This document shows, in pieces, positions 33,601 through 43,660 of a stretch of DNA of 64,000 bases; the first letter of the stretch is position 1; each line of letters starts with the position of its first letter. Where the stretch lies: contig MNCI01018056.1 of assembly GCA_015680685.1 (NCBI GenBank), positions 436,553 to 500,552 of the forward strand. Reading direction: 5' to 3'. The translations under genes and the position numbers were made by a program. Origin of the DNA: Gnetum montanum (taxonomy: Eukaryota > Streptophyta > Gnetopsida > Gnetales > Gnetaceae). Below the pieces are notes generated by a model. The model was not told the DNA's origin. It ran no database searches and saw only the letters and a program-made list of their open reading frames with translations.

Positions 33601-35918
33601 CATTGGGTTATTGTAGTTGAGTGGGAAATACCCTTGGCATTATTGGAGCCATTGGTGGTGGAGCTGCAGGCGTGAGAGGTGTGGATGGATTTGGAGGATG
33701 GTATACATGTGGAGTGTCCCTTCCGGGAGGGGAAGTCTGATCATATTCCTGAACTGGGTAGTGACGTTGTGAAGTTGCGTAACCCATAGAGTCACTTGGA
33801 GAAATCAGCTGCTGCATGTAGTAGCCATAAGGATTGGGTTGCCAGTAAGGGTATTATTGTCTCGGCAATGGCATCCCCCATGACTGTGGGTGTTGCCACT
33901 GCTAGTGTTGCCTGATGGGTTGTAGTGGAGTTCCACTTGGATAGTATGTCAATGGTTGGTGGAATTGTCTTGGGTTACCTTGGGGATAAGGTAACCTTTG
34001 GGGTGTCTACCGTCTGTTGAGTCTCGGGTTAAGTGCATATACCCTAGACTCTTGTAGATGTGAGATGATTGGACAACATCCCTTGGGATAGTCATATTGG
34101 CAGATCTCACATCCACCGTCATTTTCTATGTCTGAATCCACAACCTCATCAGAGATAGTTATTTTCCCCTTACCCTTGTCATGTGTAGGGCCTGAATCTC
34201 TCCGCTTTTTCTTATCTTTGTCACTACTTCATTCCTCCTTAGACTCCTCTATGATTTTCAGGACAAGTTCAAGTCTACTATCTAAGGAGTCCTATATCTA
34301 ATCTACCTTAGCCTCCACTTCTGTTGTTAGCTTCTAAAGTGGTAAGGCTTTTTGATTCACCAACTCCTTGAGTGGTGACTCATCCTCTTCATCACAGAAT
34401 CTCACTCCCCTTTTCTGGAGGGAAGGATCGCAGTTATATTCTTCCGTGCTCTCTCTTTTTCATAGCTCCCCTTCTTCTTTGGCTACTTGTTCCAACAATT
34501 GTTGAATCTCATGGGATCTAAGTTCTGATAGTCTCCCTTGGGCATAACTCCCAAGGGTTCTCCTAGTTTCATACCTTAGCTGATCCCGTTGTGCGTAACC
34601 ATGGCCCTGGCAACGATGTAACAATGCATAGTAATGGCCCATGGCAACATCCAAGGGTTCATGAGTACCTTTCTTCCATCCTTGGATCTACTTACGGAAG
34701 TTAGACACTCTGGAGTACATTTGATATTTATCGTTGAAGAGTTCTAACATCATACTCCGCCTCCTAATGGTTTCTGACTCTAAGGGCTGGTACCAACTCT
34801 CTGCTTCCTTTATGAGTGTCCTAGGAAACAACTTTAGTTTCTACCACTTGTTCTCTATGTTCTGCAAGGTGTAGGCATCGTGGAATGCCTATAAATGATT
34901 TTGCAGATTAGCATTGTATCCCCCTTCAAATCGTGAGATGTTATCCATATCCAATCTCTTGATCCAACTATCTTTTTGATGCCTTGTTGGTATTCTCACT
35001 ACCTCCGTTATATCTAGCATGCTTCGGGTGGCAAGTAGGGGTTCATCATGATCATCTCTTTCATGACGTCTATGATGTCTACATTGTTCCCTACTTTCCC
35101 TTCTACCATGCCCTTGTCCTCGCTCTCGACTCTCTCGTCGAGGTCTCTCATTTTGCCTACCTCTATCCTCACCATTATGCTCTTGATTACTACACCTTGA
35201 TGTGGAAGGAGAGGGTGAATGATTTGATGAAGGTGAAGAAGAAGGAGAACCATCACCCCCGATCACGATGATGATGTTTCTTACCTTCTCTTCAATGGCT
35301 TCAGCCCCGATCGTGATGACAATCTGAGTGCCAATCCTTGTCATGTGTTTTTGTTCCCTTGGTGATTAGCTGGCGTTCATGAGGATCAGAACTAGTGTTG
35401 TGTATCGTGGAGCGTAGGTTCTAATACCGCACCTCCTCACTATCATTAGGAGGGGGAACATTATTTGATGGAGAACCCTTTATAAGTGGTTCACCATCTC
35501 CAACTTCACTTAGGACATGTGGGACCCCTTTGCCCTTCAACAATGTATGGTGGCTCTTTTGCCTTGAGTCCCTTAGACGTTGTGCTTCTATGGGATGATA
35601 ATCCCTTGTGTCAAAATCCCCTATAACGTATTCAGCATAGAGCTGTGTCATGCCTATCTGTGCCAGAGCACAGAGGAGCATGTTGGGGACTACACGATCT
35701 GGAGGTAACACTATGTTACCTTGCAAGTCTCTCTAGTGCATCTGTTCATCTTGATGGAGGATAAATGTAAAATTGGGTATGTGCTCATCAAGATGAGTAT
35801 ATACCACCCGCTATTGTTGAGGAATTGGCTGATTTTGGTTATGTGTTTTAGACTGTCGACTGTTTCTTGTATGATCCCTAGGTGGTGTAATGCTCTTATG
35901 AGATGAAGAAGAAGACAT
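33601..35918 (-). pseudogene. gag of E3, best-preserved full-length gag
   Basis: ATG at 35916-35918 gives MSSSSSHKSITPPRDH. In order: a YTHLDEHIPNFTFILHQDEQ block; an open stretch 35726-35421 with DFDTRDYHPIEAQRLRDS; an Arg/Glu/His-rich region (35344-34889); the retrotrans_gag core (FEGGYNANLQNHL, LKLFPRTLIKEAESWYQPLE, ELFNDKYQMYSRVSNFRK, EPLDVAMGHYYALLHRC); a knuckle CEICQYDYPKGCC at 34073-34111; then a Pro/Tyr/Gln-rich tail (33817-33608). Only a handful of stops occur. Gag would assemble the particle around element RNA. Confidence 0.85.
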
Positions 35919-36043
35919 TGTGTCTTATTCCATGTGCTAATTAACTGTTATATAATTTTTCATTTAATTAACCCTAAGGGTTTGTTTAAGCTCCCAACGA
36001 TGTGGATAATTTCCTATGTTCTACTTAGCGCACAAACACTTAG

Positions 36044-36061
36044 TCCCCAGCAACAGCGCCA
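36044..36061 (-). other. Primer-binding site of E3
   Basis: The minus strand reads TGGCGCTGTTGCTGGGGA, two transitions from the tRNA-Asp complement. Confidence 0.8.
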
Positions 36062-36062
36062 A

Positions 36063-36906
36063 TGATGAGTGGCAAGGTACCCCTACACTCAACCATACGA
36101 ATACGAGCATAGCACACGCCATCCGATCAAACTTTGTAGACTAAGTGCCTATACGCCTTATGGAACACTTAAGGTTAATTATTCATTGTCTTCCTAGACT
36201 TACTTGTAGTTGTCATAGTGGTATGGTTAAGTAAGTCTGAGGTATATGATTTTTATGTCTTTTCAATTTTATCTCCTATGCTGATAAGGTGAAGGGTGAA
36301 GAGACTAATTAACTAAATTTAACTAACTAACTAAGTCTTAATTAACCTAGCATCAGCATCCATTCCCACTTACCGTTCACACCCTGAACCAACGTAACCT
36401 TGGTTACCAAACGCTAGTCGTTGCTGGGATCACCAAGCATAACGCACGTGCTCGAAGCGGTCGTATTGAGGCACTTAACTAAGAGAGAAGGGTTGAGAAA
36501 GATTTAATAACTAATAAAGCAATTAAATGATAAACATTAAATAATAGTAAATAAAATCCTATTTAGCCTATTCCATGCACTACAAGGTTTATCCAAGAAG
36601 TTTCTCTTTATTGTCGTACACAAACTTGTGTTCAGGTACAATATTTGCTCGAATAAAGATCTGTTCACTTTGGAGCTCCTACTACAGGCACATGGAAAAT
36701 ATTCTATCTCTGGAGGGATCAAACTACCAGAGTGTCGCTACGGTCTAGGTCTAGAATGAGAAACAAGGAAGAGCTATCTCTTATTTATAGATTTGACAGC
36801 ACACTGCAATATCATGTAAGCGATATCACAGGGGAAGATGCGATATTGCATACACGATATCGCGGCGGATGTGATATCACAACCCATGCAATGTCGCATC
36901 CCATCA
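36063..36906 (-). repeat. 5' LTR of E3 with GATATC-type U3
   Basis: Edges are TGATGAGTGGCAAGGTACCC (low) and GCATCCCATCA (high), 844 bp. On the minus strand it starts TGATGGGATGCGAC. The U5/R half closely matches 32276-32622. Confidence 0.9.
36785..36895 (-). promoter_or_regulatory. E3 U3 array of GATATC-type sites and TATA box
   Basis: GATATC or one-base variants start at 36808, 36822, 36842, 36856, 36873 and 36890 (plus-strand coordinates). Spacings are 14, 20, 14, 17 and 17. The TATA box TCTATAAATAAG is on the minus strand at about 36781-36792. The layout is the same as in E1. Confidence 0.6.
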
Positions 36907-36911
36907 AGTAA

Positions 36912-38684
36912 CAAGGGATCTAATGACAAAGTAAGGTCTAGAGGGGAAAGTCAAGATAGGGATGCAAGCAAGAAGCAAGATCATGACTGTGGTTGCAATC
37001 ACCAAAGAGGTAGTAGCAAGCATTATGATGGTGCTAGTTCTCCTTCCTCTTCCCCTTTATCATCATCATCCTCTTCTAGCTCCAACCATAACCATAGAAG
37101 GTGAGATCATAATTGCAATGATCAAAATAAATGAAACAACTAGCAGGAGCATCAAGATAGGAAAGATCAAGGACGTAGACATTCAAGAGAAGTGCATTTC
37201 CATGAATGAAGGGGTAGTAGAGGGCATCACAGGCACCATGATCAAGGCCTTGATGAGCCTCTATTTGCTACCTGAATTATGCTTAACATCGCAAAGGTAG
37301 TCAAAATCTCAACAAGGCATGTGAAAAATAGTCGGATCAAATGGTTAGACATGAAAAATATTCCTTGATTTGAAGGAGGATATAACTTTGTCCGAAAAAA
37401 CCATCTTCAAGCTTTCCAAGATGCATGTTCCTTGCAAAACATAGAGAACAAATGGTAGAAACTAAAGTTATTTTCCAAGACATTCATCAAATAAGTAGAG
37501 AACTAGTACCGGTCCTTAGAATCAGAATCTATTAAACAATGGAATACCATGGTTGAAATGTTTAATGATTAGTATCAAACATAATCCCAGGTATCCAACT
37601 TAAGGAAGTAAATTTAAGAGTGTAACATGGAGCACACAAACCCTTGGATGCCACCATTACTCGATACTATGCCTTGATGCACAAATGCCTTGGCCATGGT
37701 TTTTCTCAATTCGCTCAACTCCATCACATTGTAGATGGGCTTCATAATGAAATAAGAAAAACCCTTGGTCTTTATGCCCAAGGATGATTGTCAAAATTAA
37801 CTACCCATCAGGTACAAAGGTTAATAGAGTAGGTTGCCAAAGAGGAGGACGAACTCAAAAAAAAAGTGTAGAGGAGTATAACCACAATCCTTCCATCTGC
37901 AAGAGGAAGGTTCAATTTTGTGACAATGAGGATGAATTTTTATTTGATGATGGGATGCATAAAAGAGCCTTACAACTTCAACAATTCCAATTTAAACTTA
38001 TGACCAAGGTTGATCAGTTAAGAGACTCCATGGATAGTAGATTTCAAGCTATCCTCAAAAATTGCTGAAGAGTCCCAAGAATAAGGGAGTGATCATGAGC
38101 ACAAGAGGCACAAAGAAGTTAAACATGTGTATTACAAAGGTAAAGGTAAAATTATTGTAATAGAAGAGGTTTTAGACAATGAATTAGATGATGATCATGG
38201 ATGTGATGCCTGCCAGTATGAATATCCTAAGGGATGTTGTCCCACTATGTCACATCTTTAGGAGTCTGGGATGTATGCCTTACATCCATGACTTACACAA
38301 AGGTAAACATCTAGAAGGTCAACTTATCCTCAAGGTAATCTTCGACAATTTCACTAGCAACAACCATATTATCCAAGCAGAGCTCCATCGCAACCGTACG
38401 AACAATACCAATAATGACAACAACCACAATCATGGGTGCTTACACTACCAAGGCAACAATAACCGTCCCAATAGCTTAATCCATATGGTTACCACGTTCA
38501 ACGACCCATGTCTCCATGTGACTCTTCCTGTCATGCTTCTCAATGACAACCTTACTACTATCCTTCTAACTATTATTAAACTCCATCTCTATATGAAATA
38601 AGGAACGATGCCCCATATCCTTATCCTTCTCCTATCCTTGCACATACTCCTCCTCTAGTTGCATAGCTACCACCTACTCCACCA
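36912..38684 (+). pseudogene. gag of E2, C-terminal part
   Basis: Reading resumes after E3 with a Ser/Asp/His-rich stretch (36838-37104 open: NHQRGSSKHYDGASSPSSS), then the retrotrans_gag core near 37370-37700, the FCDNEDEFLFDDGMHKRALQ block (37784-38068) and a knuckle CDACQYEYPKGCC at 38202-38240. The tail is Gln/Pro/Tyr-rich. An open stretch of 137 codons at 38188-38601 is an alternate frame over the same region. Confidence 0.8.
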
Positions 38685-39219
38685 ATGCAAGATGAACTAC
38701 CCACTCAACCACAACAACACAATGCTACGAGGGTTGTTAATTTGCAACCCAATCATCAATCAGAGGAATCAAATGCCCTATTAAAGAAAAGACCTTTCTT
38801 TCAACCTCGTAGTCCACCTACATCCACAATTGACAATCCTACTCCTACCTCTTCCTCCATATCAGATTCCTTTGGGCCTTCTTCAAACCAAACTCTACTA
38901 AGGATCCATACAGTAATGCTTACTCACACTACATCTAATTGGATCCATGCAAGAAACCTTCCCAGGAAATTAGCCAATCCTAGAAGTCCTCTAATTTATT
39001 TGCAGATTGCTAGGAACAAATCGTGTAAGGCTATTCTTGATTTAGGTTTTGCTGACAATTTGATTTCTCATGAGATGTACACTATCTGGAACCTACCTCC
39101 TCTTAAGAAGAGCAACATCAGATTAGAATTGGCAAACCAATCCATCACTATTCCATTGGGACTAGTAGAAGACATTGTGACCATGATCTATGGGTGGTCT
39201 TATCACATAGACATGAATA
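38685..39219 (+). pseudogene. Gag-protease junction and protease of E2, cut by deletion
   Basis: Open from 38685 for 188 codons: QPQQHNATRVVNLQPN, KKRPFFQPRSPPT, RKLANPRSPLIYLQIARNK, KAILDLGFADNLISHEMY and NLPPLKKSNIRLELANQSI. The DSG is DLG here, so the active site is damaged. At YGWSYHIDMNN the reading passes into LTR sequence (IPQVYKYRA), which marks the deletion junction. Confidence 0.85.
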
Positions 39220-39970
39220 ATATTCCCCAAGTCTATAAATATCGTGCCTAGGCTCTTGTTTGAAGTAAATTTTTTGATCATTCTTAGTCAGAGTAGCGAA
39301 GCTCTTGTAGTTTATTTTCCTTAGAGTTAGAATATTTTCTGTGTGCTGACAAAAAGAGTTTTAAGTGTGTATGGTTCTTTTTTTGAGCACTGATGTACCT
39401 AAGAAAAGCAATGTGACAAGAATAAAATGAACTCTTTTGACAATCCTTGTAGCACGAAGAATAGCTTAATATTTTCTTTAATGAATTCTACTTTCTTGTT
39501 CTTACTTTAATACATTTGATTAAGCAATTTATTTTTAGCAATTAATAAACACAAGCATGACCACTTTGAGCATTCATAAAGTACTTGGTAACCCAGCAAC
39601 ACTTAACATTTGGTAGCCCAGCAATGCTATATGTGTTCAAGATGTGTCCAAGAAGGTGGGGCGATTACTTTTGTTAGGCTAGCTAGGCAATAGCCATTAG
39701 TTTCAATCTACTCTACCCTTTATTCTTGTTGTAGGTGATTACATCTATAAAACATAAAATGATAAAAATTCATCTACCTTAATTACACATAAACCATACC
39801 CTTGAGCCTCACAAGTGTAGTTGGGAAGACAATGAATGTTCTAAACACCATTTTACTTCCTAGAGAAACTAGTGTATGCGATGACTATAGGTCCACAGAG
39901 TTTGACTAGATCGTGTGTAACACCTTAGTGATTCGTATGGTTGGGTGTAGGGGTACCTCGTCACTCATCA
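39220..39970 (+). repeat. 3' LTR of E2, missing the first ~75 bases of U3
   Basis: It begins at ATTCCCCAAGTCTATAAATA, keeps the TATA box and ends CGTCACTCATCA before the duplication CTAAT. The lost part holds the U3 motif cluster. Confidence 0.88.
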
Positions 39971-39975
39971 CTAAT

Positions 39976-42631
39976 GCATACCATTATTAACTTTAAATAA
40001 ATTCTTAATATTATAAGTTTTTTTTTGAAAATTATTTTTTCTATTTCTATTCAAACCATAGAGGTTGGAAGCTTCATTTTAAATAATCCATCTATCATAG
40101 ATATGTAGACAAGAAATTACGATGATACCAAATTTTCTTTAAGTGGTCTATAATCTAGATGCATTAGTATCCAAAGATCCTTCATTAAAAGGAAGCCATT
40201 ATCAGCTAATTTTCTTAAGCATACTTTTAAAACTATAATATGATTGTAATTCCAATATTTACTAAGCTTGCATAATGTCTTTCAAATTTCTTTAAGAATT
40301 GGAGAACCATGAAAAGAAATGACCTAAGAAAAAAGAAATTAGTGAAGAAAGTTATTAAAATACTAACTGTTATCATTATTAGATTTTTCATAAATAAGTT
40401 TGTTTCTTAAAAGGAGTATCCAAACATCATCTTCATTAATGTACTTTGAAATTCATTTTGGAGCAAAAAAAATACCCTAGTTATAACAACTAATGAGGCC
40501 ACATCCTCCATCTTTCTAGCTACCAATGTAAATATTCCAAGCAACTCTAGGAAAGCCTTTTCGATGTTGCTTATTAAATCAACGAAATTGATGCATGATA
40601 TGATTAATTCTTTCATAAGAAGTTTCAGAAGGAGCCCAAGAACTAAAGTAATAAACATGAGCTCATTGAAGCATATGCTTAATAACTAAAACTTTGCTAG
40701 TAAGGATGTGCTTTTTTAATTTCTATTTATTAAGCTTATTTTCATTTTTATCAACCACATAATTCCAAAAATTAGTAATATTAGGCTCAAAAGAAAATGA
40801 TATTTCTAAAATTTTGAAGATAAAATCTATTTTCAATATTTTCTAAGGCCTAAGAGTAACCTACTAATCAGTATTACTATTACAATAAATAATAGATTTT
40901 TGCTAATTGATCTAAGAGCCAAAAAACATGTAGTAATCCTCCACTCTAGCCAAAAGAGTATTAATATGTTGTAAAGAATTGTTAATCATAAAAAAATCAT
41001 TTGTAAGGCACTTGTTAAGCAATTACGTACCTTGATCATGAATTGAAATTTACTTAATGATATTCCTTTGTAGATCATAATGTAGATTATGTGAAAAAAA
41101 ATTCTACAATAATAATAAAAATATAGAGTTAGAGGAAAATCTTGATGAACTAACCGTTAAAGAGAAAAAAAACATAATCCAAAATTAGTAGAAACTTAAG
41201 CATTAGCATTAGTGAGTAGGGTACAAATAACATGACTAAAATAATCACCAAATCCTAGTTTATAGAGATAAGAAATACAAAATTCCATTTAATCTTGACA
41301 TAAAATTTGGCATAATCTAACTTAATAAAAGTAATGTCTTGGTTAGTATTAAAAGGCCACTACATTCCCTCCTAAGTTGCAATAACATTATTTATGATAT
41401 ATCAATCTTTAACAAAACTAGTCTGCTTCGGTTTGATGATATCTTCAATAACCTTATGATTTTAGCAAGCTATGCATTTAGCTAAAATTTTATAAGTATT
41501 ATTAAGAAAATTAATAAACCTTCAATTATCAATATATTGAAGATATCCATTCTTAAGAAGAATAATAATCACATCTTTATTAACATTTTTACCAAGAAAA
41601 AAAATTTAATGACTTCTTGGAAAACATGAAAGAAATTATTTCCAATGATATTCCAATGACTCTTAAAAACTTCAATTGGAAAATAATTAAAACTAGAGCT
41701 TTATCATCTACTAAATTAAATGTTGCTTCTTTGATGTCTACCATTGTAAATTTTTCCTCAAGAATACTTTCATGTACTTGTATTATAAGATGAGGAATAT
41801 GTGTGCTAGGGGTCTAGAAGGATTCGTTGCTAAAACCTTTAGAAAAAAATAATTTTCTTAATTGTCTTAGAATCTTTAATGATGGAATCATTTATATAAA
41901 ATGATTTCAATTTAGGTACTTGACTCTTTTATTTTAAAAATTTTAAAAATTCTTTACAAGGTTCATCTTAAATATTTAGCTAATCCATGCAACTTTTAAT
42001 GACCACTTTTAGCATCAAAAGCATCCCAACATTTTTTAGCATAATGAGCTTTAGCCAAGGCTTTCTGAGTAACAAAATTAAAGGTATTCTATTCTAAAAT
42101 AATTTGTATTCACTTTATAGATTTTGCAAGATCTTCTTCAACTTGATGTTTATGCTTAGTAAATTGATCTTCAAAATATATAACATAATTTCTGACTCTA
42201 CAAGTAGCTCATTGCCACTAGTTAATTCAACCGATATCACTAGTAGCATTTTTCTCTTTTTCATAAAGACTTCAAAATATTTTTTCCACTAGGTAAAGTT
42301 AGCATATTAGCATTCATACAAAAAATATCATACTTTCAAAAGGATGAAACATTAATTCTAGAGAGAAAATGCTAATAGGAAAATAGTCTAACAAAGTAAC
42401 ATCTATATGCACTTCTACTTTCCTTATAGGCTTCAAAAAGAAAACATTAAAGATGTAAAATCTATCAAGTTGACAATAAATCCTATCATTTTCCTATTGA
42501 TAATTAGACCAAGTATAATGATTCTCATTAAAGTAATGTGGGAATAAAGAGCTAACATCTGAAAGAAAATATTTTTCATAAACCAATCTCCATTTTCTTG
42601 AGAAGATATATTAGGAAGAAGGTGACCAATT
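39976..42631 (-). pseudogene. L1-like LINE, middle part: ORF2 endonuclease end, reverse transcriptase
   Basis: From high to low coordinates on the minus strand: an endonuclease tail with YTWSNYQ and DRIYCQLDRFYI (about 42450-42530); RT at 41520-41260 with NTYKILAKCIA, IIKPKQTSFVKD, YIINNVIAT and FIKLDYAKFYVKIKWNFV; the FADD box decayed to LTND at 40996-41001; then GFPRVAWNIYIGSKKDGGCG near 40500-40560. These match plant L1 ORF2 in order. Many stops. E4 (TTATC) and E2 (CTAAT) bound this segment. Confidence 0.85.
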
Positions 42632-42636
42632 TTATC

Positions 42637-43509
42637 TAATGAGTTAGTTGTTAGGCTACATCAACAGGATGTCATAGATGTAATCCCATCGGTAGGATCT
42701 CATCAACGTGAGCCTATTGATGTAGGGTTGTCCTCGTTGACGTGTACTTGTTGATGGGGCATCCTATTTCTGCCTATAAATTTGCACCTACCCATTGCAT
42801 TTATGGCAATTCCTTGCATAGTTGTAGTGAAGTGCTTGTATTTTTTCCTCTCAAAAGTTAGAATATTTTCTAAGTTTCTACAGTAGGAGTTAAAGAGTGT
42901 ACAGATCTTTATTCAAGAATTGTTGTATGTGAGCACTTCAATGTGGATGGCAATAAAGGTGAGCTTTTATGATAAACCTTGCAGCACTTGGACTAAATTA
43001 ATTATTTACGTAAGCATTTAATATTCATAGAATTTTTTTAATGTTTTAAGTAATTAATTAATATTGATTTAATAGCAAACATAAGTACAACCACTTTGAG
43101 CATGTGTTTAATTCTTGGTAATCCCAATAACGCTTAACATTTGGTAACCTAGTAGCAGTATACGTGTTTAGGATGTGTATGGCAAGTGGGAACGAATGCT
43201 TATGTTAGGATTAGTTAAGTGTTAGCTAGTTGTTAGATTAATCAAACAATTAAACAATTTATTCCTTACTCTTCAATATTTTTCTTAAGTGACTTAAACC
43301 ATAAAAGATAAAAATCATATGCCTTAGTTACACTTAACCATATCCTTGCATTTCATAAGTGGAACTAGGAAGAGAACAATTGCAATGATTAGTTTCACCT
43401 CCTAGAACTAGTGTACTTAGAAACCTAAAGTCTTTAAAATTTTACCAAATCGCTAAGTAAACGCTAGTGATTTGTATGATTGGGCATAGGGTATACTTGT
43501 TGCTCATCA
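42637..43509 (+). repeat. 5' LTR of E4
   Basis: Starts TAATGAGTTAGTTG (TGATGAG in the 3' copy) and ends TGTTGCTCATCA, 873 bp. U3 has CATCAACA, CATCGGTA, CATCAACG, TTGATGTA, GTTGACGT and GTTGATGG between 42660 and 42757. The TATA box CTATAAA follows at 42774-42780. Confidence 0.9.
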
Positions 43510-43510
43510 T

Positions 43511-43528
43511 TAGCATCATTTCTAGGAA
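43511..43528 (+). other. Primer-binding site of E4, decayed
   Basis: TAGCATCATTTCTAGGAA follows the LTR. It matches the E2 primer site best and derives from the tRNA-Asp complement. Confidence 0.6.
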
Positions 43529-43660
43529 CTTTAGTTAGCTATGTGCACTATCTAAGACTTAGTGAAAATTATTCAACATCGTTGGATCAAACCTTAAAGT
43601 TGCAATAATTATAATAATAATAATTGTAAAAATCACATTGGTATTTGCTTTTCATTCAAA

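Larger units (their letters stand above)
32276..36906 (-). mobile_element. E3: minus-strand LTR retrotransposon nested in E2 gag, internally deleted
   Basis: Target duplications AGTAA at 32271-32275 and 36907-36911 are identical. On the minus strand the order is 5' LTR (36063-36906), primer site, gag, protease, then a jump into the R/U5 part of the 3' LTR. The deletion removed RT through the U3 of the 3' LTR. It shares the GATATC-type U3 with E1. It is the youngest LTR element in the nest, and its protease and gag motifs are the best preserved. Confidence 0.9.
30809..39970 (+). mobile_element. E2: LTR retrotransposon inserted in the LINE, itself interrupted by E3
   Basis: Identical target duplications CTAAT flank it at 30804-30808 and 39971-39975. 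Outside both ends the LINE reading resumes. Inside are the 5' LTR, primer site, gag (split by E3), protease and a 3' LTR lacking its U3 start. RT, RNase H, integrase and any env-position ORF are gone through a deletion that joins protease directly to U3 near 39219. Confidence 0.9.

Noticed and set aside
39976-42631. A host gene in the AT-rich stretch between E2 and E4
   Set aside because: Minus-strand motifs match LINE endonuclease and RT in order, and both ends are explained by target duplications.
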